NCBI GenBank assembly: GCA_963989385.1
Contig: OZ022506.1
Span: 67,219,434-67,283,433 of the forward strand
Direction: 5' to 3'
Length of the DNA stretch: 64,000 bases
Source of the DNA: Ctena decussata
Taxonomy: Eukaryota > Mollusca > Bivalvia > Lucinida > Lucinidae
Position 1 is the first letter of the stretch, and each line of letters opens with the position of its first letter. Both the position numbers and the translations under genes were made by a program. Below, in pieces: positions 9,961 to 20,835 of the stretch. The notes under the pieces are model-generated. The model was not told the DNA's origin, did no database searches, and worked only from the letters and a program-made list of their open reading frames with translations.

Positions 9961-10340
9961 TTTCAAAATGTTTTTATGCGAAACTCAAGGATATTTTATT
10001 TGTTTAAAGCTGGCGAATCACGGTCATTTACAACGACGAAACTATAGTGAGAAGCTTGCAGCGATCATGACCTCATGATTAAATTGTTCATGCTGATAGA
10101 GCAATGGGGCCTTTAAGTGTTGTGTTCGACAGTGTTCAGTCGATATTAGTGACATATTGAGTCGCATCATAATTTTAATGTTTTTGAAGAATTTTTGAAG
10201 AATCTAATGCTTATGTTATATTTTTTGGATTGTATTATCAGTGTGGAATCATGACAGAGCTGTGATTCCTTTTTTGAAGTACTTTCTTACCTACGCTTTT
10301 CTTGAGCTCCAGATAAACGAATATTTGAGGATTAAGACCA

Positions 10341-10572
10341 GGGCCCAGTTGTACAAAGCATCGTAAGCCTAAGGGCCTCTCAACTCCTTAAGTGTTTTAT
10401 GACTTTATAACCAAATCCACTGAGATTTTTTATGAAAAATGTGAGAAGCTTTTGTAATGCAAAAGCTTTTCATTTTTTTCAACAAAAACTATTGATGTAT
10501 TTCAGATATTAAAGTCTGAAATTTTAACGGAACGTTAGCTAACGATGTCAATAGTTTTGAACAACCGGGCTC
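10341..10572. mobile_element. MITE with GGGCCCAGTTG inverted ends, copy 1
   Basis: Starts GGGCCCAGTTGTACAAAGC and ends TTTTGAACAACCGGGCTC. The centre holds a palindrome around AAAAGCTTTT. The same element is at 44239-44459. Non-autonomous, with no ORF; the superfamily is not assigned. Confidence 0.8.
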
Positions 10573-10631
10573 TTTTGAGGGTTAAGCTTGGAAGTAACCT
10601 TGTTAGTGTTCGTTTAACGAAGACGATCTAA

Positions 10632-10949
10632 ATCATCAAGTCAAAGGTTAAGAAAGCACATAAGAAGGGGAAAGTCCAAGATGAAGAGTTTGCATTACCT
10701 CCACCACTACAAGTGAAGGAAAGAGGAGCCAGTGCCAACGCAGAACAGCACAGTCCAGAACTCAAGGAAGATAAGTCTCAAGAGGCAAGTGTTTTAGATT
10801 TCACAGCCGACGACGACGAGGCAGCTCTAGATGCAGAAACACATTAGCTAGAAAGGTCGTTTCACGATACTCAAACTGAACTGTTGGAATCTGAGAGGCG
10901 TATTCGCTTGAAAAACAAGAGAGAGAAGGGCAACAGATTAAAAGAATAA
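10632..10949 (+). pseudogene. Broken Lys/Glu-rich coding remnant
   Basis: One frame reads as a clearly protein-like, charged sequence: a KVKKAHKKGKVQDEEFALPP start, an acidic DFTADDDEAALDAET stretch, then a TAG at 10845-10847. The same frame continues as a coiled-coil-like LERSFHDTQTELLESERRI segment to TAA at 10947-10949. There is no start codon and two stops. Composition resembles the gag-side region of LTR retroelements or a nuclear coiled-coil protein, but no family is recognised. Confidence 0.45.
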
Positions 10950-11145
10950 CTAATCTGCTCAGCGAAAACTCAAGAATGAGGAAATAGGTGAGAAAGCTTC
11001 AAGTAATTCTGAATCTAAGACAGATGAGATAACAGGAAAATCAAAGCATTGAAGTAGTGTGCATTTTGCAGAACCATTGTACATGTTCACGTCGACAATG
11101 GTATTTTCTCAGCTGCTCTTTTGTGCTCAAATCAAAAACATTCAA

Positions 11146-11251
11146 CCCAGTAGGCACATGACGCTGAAATGACGTCGTACTGACGTCGATGCGACGTCAT
11201 TGTCGCACTGAAGTCAGTTCGACGTCATTTTGACGTCATGTCCCTGCTGGG
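11146..11251. repeat. Short palindromic repeat rich in GACGTC, copy 1
   Basis: Starts CCCAGTAGGCACATGACG and ends CATGTCCCTGCTGGG. The inside alternates GACGTC palindromes with 4-10-bp spacers. Related copies are at 41102-41210, 47637-47730 and, with a different core, 39541-39649. It is likely a tiny non-autonomous DNA element. Confidence 0.8.
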
Positions 11252-11573
11252 AACGTATGCTGTAAAACTTGTTTGACTTCGCTTCCTTTTTTTCCCTCAG
11301 AATAGTAACCAACTTAAGATCCAAACAAGTAGATGCCACGTGTTTTCACCAGACACTTCCATATAAAAATTCTCGTGATCAAGTGTATAAAGATTTTCGA
11401 CCTGCGCACAGACTGACAGGTCTGCACGTATATTTATTCCAGTAAAAGCATGCATAGCTTGCGTATACAATAAAACAGGCCATGTAGATTTTTGCACGCG
11501 AATTGCAGACTGCGCATGTGTGTATGCTGAGCTGAGCATGTGCAATCCACATATACTATTTAGAGCCGTTAAA

Positions 11574-12162
11574 ATATACTCCAAAAAGTATTAAGAGGTC
11601 AAACTTTTACCCTGCAATTTCTGGAAAATTTCAAACATTTGGTAAATTAAATCATTTCTTCCTTCCATTTCATTTATTTTGCAAGGTTTGTACACATGAA
11701 GTTTGAAAATATAGCCTTTACCTTGACCAAGTCCAGACTTGAATTCACACTACTCTCAAAATAAAAGTGTTCAGAAATCCATAAGGAACAAATTCGCCAA
11801 ACTTTTCGATTTCGCCAATTCATGATTTATCTGCAACATTGCTTGATAATCATCAAATTTAATCATTTTTAAGGTCAGCAAGCTGTAACAATTTTAAAAC
11901 TCATAGCAATTTTAAAAAGTATGCCCGACCAAACTGTCACACTATCATTTCTCTATGGGAATTCAAAAACTTATTTTAGGGGTAGTTTGACTTAAAGCCT
12001 GGACTTCGTCAAGACAAAGGCTAAAGGTTCAAACTTCATGTGTATAAAACATGCACAATGAATAAAATGGAAGGTAGAAGTGATTTATTTTACCAAATGT
12101 TTGAAATGTTCCAGAAATCGCAGGGTAAAAGTTTGACCCTTTAATACTTTTTTGGAGTATAT
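11574..12162. mobile_element. 589-bp foldback element with ~190-bp arms
   Basis: The left arm starting ATACTCCAAAAAGTATTAA is mirrored by the right arm ending TTAATACTTTTTTGGAGTAT. The arms remain alignable for nearly 200 bp through CAAACTTTTACCCTGC. A TA lies at both borders, consistent with TA target choice as in Tc1/mariner-like elements. There is no ORF of note. Confidence 0.8.
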
Positions 12163-13252
12163 GTGCAATATACAGAAATCCATAGCAGCAGCGTAGTTGC
12201 GTAATACGCAAGTGCGTTTTTAAAGTTTGTCAAAATATCAATTTGCGTATTTTTCTTCTTCTTGTTCTTCTTCTTATTATTACAGTCAATCCTCTTTATA
12301 GCGGCACTCATTACAACAGCAAAAGTCTTTACAAGCCGTGGGAACGCAGACTCATCACATTTGAGTAAATCATTTTCTGAGCGGTCGCCTACGCACAAAA
12401 AACAATCCCTAACAAAATGGCGACGAAAATTCAATAAAAATTGCACCTAATAAATGCCACTTGTAACTGTTACCACGATGACTGATTCTATTGAAAACCC
12501 AAATCAAGGAATTTTTTTGGCTTCTATTGTGAGCTTGAAATCATTTTAAGACCCCAGCGAACTTCCTAAAATAGAAAATAATGAACACAATCTGTTGCTC
12601 CCAGTTTGTAGAAACCGAAGACCCCCAAATCCTACGATATATTATTTTGCAAAGAAAATTGTCCCACAAACCGATTTCGGGGACATTGTAAAATTTTCAT
12701 AGTTGGTATGCTTGGCATCATTCTTGCGAGGTAATATAACGGGAGAAGGTCTGATGACATAGAAATCGATCAATATTGGAAGGTGGGAATTCCGAGAGTT
12801 AAACTTCACGCGTGCTAGTGTTAAATGTTTTGTTTGATGACCTTTGGCGTTACAATAGTTTTTTTTTTCAAACGGTTAAAGATTAAAAGAAGGAAGAATA
12901 GCATGAATCCCAGTGTAAAATGTAAGTGTCTACTTGTTTTATTTATAAGATTTTAAGAGCTGACAACCACACATTCACCCTCAACCACCCCCACCCCCTC
13001 CACACACACCCAATTCTCCTGCGCATCCCCACCCTCACCAGCACACACAACCACCTGGTGAGACATTCAAACCTCGTACAACCAGCTGAGCTACAACTGC
13101 ATACGTGTCATCGCTCCAGACTACATTCTGTGAGATCTGAACAAGATTTAGTGAGAATCGATGACATGATGAAGATCAGGCCTAATTGACAGATTGAGTA
13201 CTCACCTACTATGAAATAAAAAGCAATTAAGATTTTTCTCTCAAACTAGATC
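12163..13252. other. Unassigned interval with simple repeats
   Basis: Holds a TTCTTC-type stretch (about 12253-12280) and a C-rich CACCCCC segment (about 12976-13050). No convincing gene or element border was found. Confidence 0.5.
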
Positions 13253-13818
13253 TACTGTAAAACACTTATATTTAGCGGTCACTTTATTTTGGCGATATTG
13301 GCGGAAAAGATGAAAACCGCCAAATTAAAATGCCGCCAATTTAAACTATATCATAAAAGGAAGGGCTGAAGTTAGTATAAAGTTCAGGCCCTCCGCCCTT
13401 CCATAATATCAAAGCTAGTCCATATTGTATAAATAAAACAGATCTCAAGCAAACACGCCCGGGGAAAGGGAGTTTGCTACATGTATGTCACGCTACTTTC
13501 TTTGTACCCAAGCCGAGTTGATTACATCAGAAGCAATACAAAATATTTTCGCTCTAAACATTTCATTTATAAGAAGAAATGCATAACAATTTGCATTCAC
13601 AAGCATAAATGGAGAAATGACAATGTCCAGCATGGTCTCAATTTGAACTTTTGATAACAGCAGCAAACACCGATAGATTGTTATTAATAGTTATTACAAC
13701 TATTATTATTATCTTTTTTTTCAGAAACCACTAAACCGCCAAAATAAAAATCCGCCAAAAGGTCCATTTATAAAAACCGCCAAATTTTGCTGCCGCCAAA
13801 TATAAGTGTTTTACAGTA
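13253..13818. mobile_element. 566-bp TA-target MITE with CCGCCAAA motifs
   Basis: The ends match in inverted orientation at 25 of 26 positions: TACTGTAAAACACTTATATT (13253) and AATATAAGTGTTTTACAGTA (to 13818). Subterminal regions carry repeated CCGCCAAAT motifs on both sides. The TA ends fit Tc1/mariner/pogo target preference. No transposase is encoded. Confidence 0.85.
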
Positions 13819-13848
13819 TATGCCATTACTACTAGTATTAGCTTTTTT

Positions 13849-16160
13849 AGCTCACCTGAGCCAGCGGCTCCGGTGGAACTTATAGGATGGTAAGGCTCCG
13901 TCGTCCGTCCGTCCGTCGTCCGTCCATCCGTCCACAATTTCAAACGACTTCTCCTCTCCCCATATGGAGCCTCCTGGGACTTTAGGAACGAAAAATTGTT
14001 CAAACGGTCCTGGTCACATGACCAACATGGCCGCCATGCCCATATATGGTAAAAACCCAAAAAAGTCTTCTTCTCCAGAACTAATAGGCCGATGGCCTTG
14101 AAACTTGGTACATAGCATCGGGTGCGCAAGTACTACCAAGATTGTTCAAATAATGACCTTGGGTTGACCTTGATTTTTTTTACGGTAAGGCCAAATTTGC
14201 TTCTTTATGCTTACGTATGGCAAAATGCTACAACATAAGATATCTTGGAAACCGTTATAGATTTTGGGCTAAAAATCGGTATCTACAGTCATCTTAATGA
14301 GTACAAGAAGATTCATAAGTACAAGAGGTCAAGGTCATTCTTTGACCTTTGACCCAGAACTCTCATATTTTGACAAGTTCTAACAATCTCCTCAAAAGCC
14401 ATTAAGCCAATTCAAACCATATTTCATATAAAGCCTTCAGGGGTTGAGGGAATGAAAATTTATTCATACGGTCCAGGTCACATGACCAACATGGCCACCA
14501 CGCCCATATATGGTAAAAACCTTTAAAAATCTTCTTCTCCAGAACCAGTTGACCGATGACCTTAAAACTTGGTACGTAGCATTGGGTACTCAAGTACTAA
14601 CAAGATTGTTCAAATTATGAACCTGGGTTGACCTTGACCTTAATACGGCAAGGTCAAATATGGGAAAATGCCAGAACATAAGATTTCATGGAAAGTTTTG
14701 AAGATTTTGGCCTAAAAATTGGTATTTACAGTCACCTTAATGAGTACATAAAGATTTGTGAGTACAAGAGGTCAAGGTCATTCTTTGACCTTTGACCCAG
14801 AACTCTCATATTTTGACAATTTCAAACAATCTCCTCATAAACCACTTGGCCAATTGTGACCCAATTTCATATAGAGCCTCTAGAGGCTGAGGGAACGAAA
14901 AAAATTCTAACGGTCCTGGTCATATGACCAACATGGCTGCCACGCCCATATAAGTTAAAAACCTTTAAAAATCTTCTTCTCCAGAACCAGTTAACCGATG
15001 GCCATGAGACTTGGTATGTAGCATTGGGTACCCAAGTACTATCAACATTGTTCAAAGTATGGCCTTGGGTTGATCACCTTGACCTTTTTACGGCAAGGTC
15101 AAATATGGGAAAATGCTAGAACATAAAATTTCATGGAAAATTTTGAAGATTTTGGCCTAAAAATTGGTATATACAATTGTCTTAATGAGGTCATGACGAA
15201 TTATGAGTACATGAGGTCAAGGTCATTTCCTGACTTTTGATCCAGATCTCTCATATTTTGACATTTTCAAACATTTCCTCAAAAGCCAAAGGGCCAATTG
15301 TAAACACATTTCATACAGAGCCTCCAGGGGTTGATTGAAAAAATATTTGTTCAAACGGTCCATGTCACATGACCAACATGGCCACCATTACCATTTATGG
15401 TATAAATCTTTAATATTTTTCTTCTCCGGAACCAATACACCTATGGCCTTGAAACTGGGTAATTGGCATGGAGTACTTGAGTACCACCAAGACTGAAAAA
15501 TCTTCTTCTCCAGAACCAGTGAACCGATGGCCATGAGACTTGGTATGTAGCGTTGGGTACTCGAGTACTATCAACATTGTTCAAATTATGGCCTTGGGTT
15601 GATCACCTTGACCTTTTTACGACAAGGTCAAATATGGGAAAATGCTAGAACATAAAATTTCATGGAAAGTTTTGAAGATTTTGGCCTAAAAATTGGTATA
15701 TACAGTTGTCTTAATGAGGTCATGACGAATTATGAGTACATGAGGTCAAGGTCATTTCTTGACTTTTGATCCAGATCTCTCATATTTTGACATCTTCAAA
15801 CATTTCCTCAAAAGCCAAAGGGCCAATTGTAAACACATTTCATATAGAGCCTCCAGGGGTTGATTGAATAAAAATTTGTTCAAACGGTCCATGTCACATG
15901 ACCAACATGGCCACCATTACCATTTATGGTATAAATCTTTAATATTTTTCTTCTCCGGAACCAATACACCTATGGCCTTGAAACTGTGTAATTAGCATGG
16001 AGTACTAGAGTACCACCAAGACTGTTCAAATGATGACCTTGGGTTTACCTTGACCTTTTTTTCGGCATGGTCAAATATGGGAAAATGCTAGAACATAAGA
16101 TTTCATGGAAAGTTTTGAAGATTTTGGCCTAAAATGGTATATATGATTGTCTTAATGAGT
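13849..16160. repeat. Tandem array of ~445-465-bp units
   Basis: The array begins with TTAGCTCACCTGAGCC and a CGTCCGTCC stretch. The marker GTCACATGACCAACATGG recurs at about 14012, 14476, 14918 (as GGTCATATGACC), 15364 and 15892. Units also share CTTCTTCTCCAGAACC and paired TCAAGGTCA motifs. The same unit family, reversed, is at 28850-30660, and a single fragment is near 8000-8075. Short ORFs within it are chance. Confidence 0.9.
14967..16023. repeat. Recent ~527-bp direct duplication inside the array
   Basis: 14967-15494 and 15496-16023 are almost identical by eye, with only scattered differences such as CATTGGGTACCC versus CGTTGGGTACTC. Other units in the array differ far more. The join is abrupt, at GACTGAAAAATC near 15490, where the older unit order is broken. 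Confidence 0.8.
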
Positions 16161-16392
16161 ACATGATGGGTCAATGTAGGGTGGTAATAAAACAACATGT
16201 GTTGTGTTACATGTCTCCTCCAAAACAAGGAAACTGTAAAAGTAAGTACATGTGTGCGCTGGGGTACAAATTTCTACCTATTCTTACATGGCGGTTGCAT
16301 CCCAATGGCTAAAGAGAAACGATTTCCATTTAGCTTCTTATAAGAACAGGTGAAACAATTCTTATTTACAAAAATGAATAATGCATAAATAA

Positions 16393-16395
<3 letters not shown>

Positions 16396-16455
<60 letters not shown>

Positions 16456-16456
16456 A
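16396..16456. repeat. (GA)n microsatellite
   Basis: Uninterrupted GA repeats apart from one AA step. Translated ORFs across it (Ser/Leu runs) are artefacts. Confidence 0.95.
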
Positions 16457-18226
16457 ACCCAGTTTCAAATCTTAGTGTTTACTACGGTATGGCGCATCAT
16501 CTCGATCGTTTATAATATTGATTGTTTATACCTATTGGGGAATGAAACGCTGATGTCTAGATTTAGCTTGCTAATAGATGCAGTCGGCCAACTCATATTT
16601 ACAAAAAATGCATTCGTTGCTTGATAAAATGTCCAATGCTCAACAAAGATAATACGCTGTACTTTGTTCAAGACAGTGAAAATTTGCAATGAATTTTGTT
16701 ACCTATCGTACCTTAATAAACACTGATTTGGAACTGGACATCGCTTTATCGATTTTTTCTATGTCGGCGATGACTGTTTTCGGAGCAATAAATGCAGAAC
16801 CAGACTGAAATGCCCTGCTTGCAAAGTGAACACTGTGGAAAGGTCTGAAGATCTTTCCAATCAGACATGTGCCTCGATGAGCCTCGATGAGAGTCGAGCC
16901 TACGACTCCCTGCATGAAAGGTGAACACTTCCAAGCACTCCGTTGCGCACATGCATAGGTGAACGTGTGCACAAATAGGCAATTATACAAACGTTTGCGC
17001 ATAACCACGAACACGCATACCCTTGCTTTGGCAGACACGAAAAGACAAAATGCCTACTTGCTTTTCCCCAAAACAAACATAAAACAAGCTTGCGGTTCTA
17101 GCATCTGTTATTATCAAACTGTATCAAACGGTGTTTTTCGGACAGATATTCGCATTGTCTGTTTCAGATTTGAACCTCACTACTTTTCGTGGGAAGACAG
17201 CAAATTCCACCTTGTAGTCCTTTTTCCGTGTTGTCCTGCAACCGTATTACCAGGGAAAAATCGACCCGGGAAAAAACGGCTATGTAAAAGCAAGTCTAAT
17301 AAATTTTCCCGGAAAAATGGAAAAAATCGCTAGTAATATTTTTGAGATCAGGGGAAAAATTCTACTATATAATCATTTTTCATGACGGGAATGCAAGAAA
17401 AATATAGCCATTTTTCCAGAGGAGTGGGGGGGGGGGGGGGGGGGGTTTGGGGGCGGGGAGTACTTGGTGAGGGGGGGGGGAGCTACTCTCTCTGACACTG
17501 ATAAATAATGGCCGTTCCTCAAAGGATAATATTTTTAAAAGATAAAAAAATAATATAAAAATAATAAAATAAAAAAAATAATAAAATAAAAACTATAAGT
17601 GGCCAAACCGAATTTTTCGTGTTGCCACTTTCAGGAGTTTCGTGGTAATCTCCACCAAAGTTGCTATGAATCGAATAGCATTGTTATCATATGTGTTTGC
17701 TAACTATGCGCATAAGCTTGTTTTTTTTTATTTGTAGGTGGGAACATCAGTTTTCGACTTATGCGTTTCATTTCTGGTCACGTGATATCCACTCAGGTCT
17801 CTAGCAACAGTTATTCAAATGGACACCCCGTACAACTCAGGACCGATCTACGATACTATCAACTGCTTAACGAAACCAAAACATGGATTAGTGGATTAAA
17901 ACAAAAAAAAAAAGTTCTTCAAAAGTGACTTCAGTATAACTTGTACCATATATTTCACTTTTAATATTATGCACACTGGTGAAATGTTGTTAGAAATTGA
18001 AAATACTAGGCTAGCTGTCATAATTATACAGATTTTCATAACGAGTCAAATATGACCGCCAGTTAAAATTTATGTAATATTGACATGAAGCCTTATACAG
18101 GTATGGATTTAGGGTATTTTTGACATTAGGAAGCTAAAGTTGACAAGAAACACCCCGGGCCATACGGATAAATCGGTTTGTTTGTAATATAGATTTGAGG
18201 AAGATATACGAAAATCACATTTTGAA
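16457..18226. other. Intergenic interval upstream of the NXPE gene
   Basis: Contains a 20-base G run (17426-17445), an AAATAAT-rich stretch (about 17540-17590) and a segment (about 17597-17720) that matches 49735-49855. Short ORFs near 16703-17333 have no recognised domain. The NXPE promoter and any non-coding first exon would be here, but no clear TATA box or splice site could be fixed. Confidence 0.5.
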
Positions 18227-19939
18227 ATGGAACAGAATAAATCAAAAACGTGTAAGTTGTGCTTACGGAGTATCACTTTTCTTTTAGTGGTTTTTATATC
18301 CGGTCACGTGATATTTTCGCAATTCTCTCCATATCGGCTGAGGTACAGTGACTTAAAGCAATTCACTAAAATGGGCACCAAGTACGAAATTACCCAGCAT
18401 GAAGCTGAAATGACTGAAATTACTCAGGATGGAGATGAGACTGTTGAATCAAACGAAAACATAGCTTACTGGACGGAAAATGTAACTTGTAAAAGCTCGT
18501 TTAAAAGTGATTTAACCATGACTAGCCATAAACATTCCACTATCGAAATAATATCGGCTGATGAAAATGGTATTGTTAAAGTCAAAATACAAGCTGTTAG
18601 TGGATTAAATGTCTCAAAAACCATAGGCGGCGACGTGTTTGTTATTTGGGCGGAGCAAGTGAAAGGAGATGGGCGTGTTGCGGGTCATGTGATAGATCAT
18701 AACAATGGTAGTTATTTAGGAATTATTAAAATGTATTGGACAGGCGAAACGCTGATTAAAGCAAAACTTTTATCAACTATTGAAAACTTCTGTGTTCGAA
18801 AACGTGCCATTCTAAGGTATGGTGACTCAGCGTTTGCCATGATAAAGCCTATAGGAATTATGGGAGAATTTCAAAATCAGTCAGTGAAAGCCATTACCAG
18901 ATGCGGAAATGAACCAAAATTGTTCGGTTATCAAGAGATTTGTAACTTTACGCACCGGAATGATGACAGCCCCTGGTATTGTGGGGCTCCAAAAACTAAC
19001 AAACTGAAATGTTCTGATATATATGATTTTATTGGTAGAGATTTTAATAAGAAGGAATTTCTACCTGCCAGTTTCCAGACTGAAGATATTAAAGTATACG
19101 GACATGGAGAACTTAAACATAAAGCAACAGCTCAAGTAAATTTTAGAACAAATGTCAGACAAGCTGGACCATGTCATCAAACAGCGATAGCAATGTCTTG
19201 GGTATATTATCCTCCTAGCGGATTTTACTTAAACAGGACATGGCATAATTTATATTGTAAGCATTCAATATCATTTGAAAGCCAGACTTACAGAAGATGC
19301 CTGCAGAATAAAACGTTTGTTTTATTTGGTGACTCTACTACAAGAGAGTATACAGACTATTTCATGACGGAAGTACTTCAGTTACCAAAGCAAAATCTAA
19401 AATTCTTTCAAGGCAAAAAGTGGACCTACCATCCACCAGTAGAGTTTTCAAACTTTGGAATAAGTTTGTCTTGGAAAAAACATGAAATGCCATTTTATGG
19501 ACATAAAATGCCGGCATACGGAATAACTTCAGTACCTACGGAATTAAAGCGATTAGCCCAAAGTACTGTCCCTGGTAAAGATATGGTGGTAGTGGTTCAC
19601 TATTGCGCTCATCAGCATGCATTTTCTCCAGATTTGTTCCGGTTTAAGATGAGACGTCTTGCAAACGCAATTAAAGACTTTCTTAAAGTAAAGCCAGAAG
19701 CTAACGTATTTATTAAAGGACCACATATTTTCTTTGAAGATTTTCACTGGTTTGATGTTAGAGTTTCGCTCATTGAAAAGGATATACTTTTCGAGGAGTT
19801 TAAAGATTTGAAAAACAGGGTTGTATATCTTGACATCTGGTCCATAACTGTTGCTCAGAATAGTCCAGATATTCACCCCAAGAATCAAGCTTTTGACAGT
19901 CAAATTCACCAGCTTATGTCGTATGTGTGCTCTGTTTAA
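18227..19939 (+). CDS. NXPE family (neurexophilin and PC-esterase domain) protein
   Basis: Encodes a 570-residue protein in one exon. It is the first ATG after an in-frame stop (TAA 18185-18187), so the start is firm. A short basic N-terminus precedes a signal-anchor at about 14-31, which suggests a type II Golgi/ER membrane protein. Residues about 100-215 look like the immunoglobulin-like neurexophilin region. The C-terminal PC-esterase (SGNH-like) domain has GDSTTRE at 368-374, with nucleophile S370, and a DIHP motif at 548-551 giving D548 and H550. Several Asn glycosylation sites are visible. Length is close to the usual NXPE size of about 550. The family includes an enzyme reported to O-acetylate sialic acids; the substrate here is unknown. 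The stop codon abuts a MITE. Confidence 0.93.
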   Translation: MEQNKSKTCKLCLRSITFLLVVFISGHVIFSQFSPYRLRYSDLKQFTKMGTKYEITQHEAEMTEITQDGDETVESNENIAYWTENVTCKSSFKSDLTMTSHKHSTIEIISADENGIVKVKIQAVSGLNVSKTIGGDVFVIWAEQVKGDGRVAGHVIDHNNGSYLGIIKMYWTGETLIKAKLLSTIENFCVRKRAILRYGDSAFAMIKPIGIMGEFQNQSVKAITRCGNEPKLFGYQEICNFTHRNDDSPWYCGAPKTNKLKCSDIYDFIGRDFNKKEFLPASFQTEDIKVYGHGELKHKATAQVNFRTNVRQAGPCHQTAIAMSWVYYPPSGFYLNRTWHNLYCKHSISFESQTYRRCLQNKTFVLFGDSTTREYTDYFMTEVLQLPKQNLKFFQGKKWTYHPPVEFSNFGISLSWKKHEMPFYGHKMPAYGITSVPTELKRLAQSTVPGKDMVVVVHYCAHQHAFSPDLFRFKMRRLANAIKDFLKVKPEANVFIKGPHIFFEDFHWFDVRVSLIEKDILFEEFKDLKNRVVYLDIWSITVAQNSPDIHPKNQAFDSQIHQLMSYVCSV

Positions 19940-20134
19940 CCAAAAAAGCAGACGACAAAATGTACGTCTGCAGAAATAAAAAACAAGTTTTGTCCAAGCT
20001 ATATCATATTGAGAATTCAAAGACTTTAGGGCAAACAGTGTAGATCCAGATGAGGTGGCTCATGATGAGCATCCTCATCTGGATCTACACTGTTTGCAAA
20101 TTCAACAATGTTTCATTTTTTGGCGCTTTAAGGG
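19940..20134. mobile_element. piggyBac-type MITE, copy 1, at the NXPE stop codon
   Basis: Flanked by TTAA (19936-19939), which supplies the TAA stop of the NXPE gene, and a mutated TTAT on the right. It shares GCAGACGACAAAAT, the hairpin GTAGATCCAGATGAG and terminal TTTTTGGCGCTTTAAGGG with the copies at 36632 and 41332. About 10 bp of the left end are missing. It contains AATAAA at 19975-19980, so it may provide the 3' UTR and poly(A) signal. Confidence 0.8.
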
Positions 20135-20209
20135 TTATCACACCGACAGTCACTGTGATTGGTATCAACTTTATTCTGTGATATTTATATACACAAAAAT
20201 TGTAAACCA

Positions 20210-20620
20210 TCCCAGTGGGGCCGGGCCGCGTAGAGCAGTCAGGAGGGCGTCTGACTTAGGGACCGACCATTTGATATTCTGAGGGGGGAGGGGAGGTGAG
20301 GGGGGGGGGGGTATATTTTTTTTAAAGATGATAGTTCAGCCTATACAATTAAAAAATAAATTGTTCGAGTTAGTTTGTAAAAAACAAAAATTAGCTCCCT
20401 CAAGATGAAAAAAAGAAGAAATAGTTGTTTCCAGAGGCCAGTGAAATAAAAACAACTGTCTCGATCAAGAATACCAGCCCCCCCCCCCCCCCCCCCCCCC
20501 ACCCCACCCCACCCCCAACAATATCAAATGGTCTGTTCCTTATAAGCCAGAGGTCCTGGGTTCCATATACGGTCCGGCCACTTACTTTAATTTCTCCTTC
20601 CGCTGATACACTTTATTTTT
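20210..20620 (+). repeat. tRNA-derived SINE split by a MITE
   Basis: Left of the insertion: GGGCCGCGTAGAGCAGTCAG (A-box side). Right of it: AGAGGTCCTGGGTTCCATAT and GGTCCGGCC (B-box and acceptor side). GGCCGG and CCGGCC can pair as an acceptor-like stem. Once the 281-bp insertion and one TTA are removed, the parts join into a tRNA-like head of about 75 nt. The 3' extent of the SINE is uncertain. Confidence 0.65.
20259..20539. mobile_element. PIF/Harbinger-type MITE with TTA duplication
   Basis: Ends are inverted: GGGACCGACCATTTGATATT (20259) and AATATCAAATGGTCTGTTCC (to 20539). TTA is duplicated at 20256-20258 and 20540-20542, the 3-bp target typical of PIF/Harbinger. Subterminal G-rich (about 20281-20311) and C-rich (20478-20515) tracts are mutually complementary. 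Confidence 0.85.
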
Positions 20621-20835
20621 TCTCGCGTCGCAGCTCATACAAGCATCATTACAGCACGGGAACCATTTTTCTACAGCGCGCAATACAAAAATGCTTTACA
20701 CACCATGAGCATTAAGCTTATATATAAGCATTATTATAGCATTGTTTATGGGCTTTTAAAAGCTGTATAATTTGCTGTAATGACAAGAACTTCTATTTGA
20801 CCACTTTATCTTATCTTATTTTTTTTCCTAAAAGA

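Noticed and set aside
12262..12450. CAGTCAATCCTCTTTATAGCGG as a pogo-like element end
   Set aside because: The sequence resembles such an end, but no inverted partner with a TA flank was found nearby.
13849..16160. Possible coding exons in the array (minus-strand ORFs with repeated CYVPSFK-IG-LVLEKK)
   Set aside because: The repeated peptide is just the translation of the tandem DNA unit; frames close in most units and both strands are equally open.
19553..20020. 155-codon minus-strand ORF
   Set aside because: Antisense to the NXPE 3' end and running into the MITE; the matching start MNSQYDIAWTK at 36722 comes from the same MITE.
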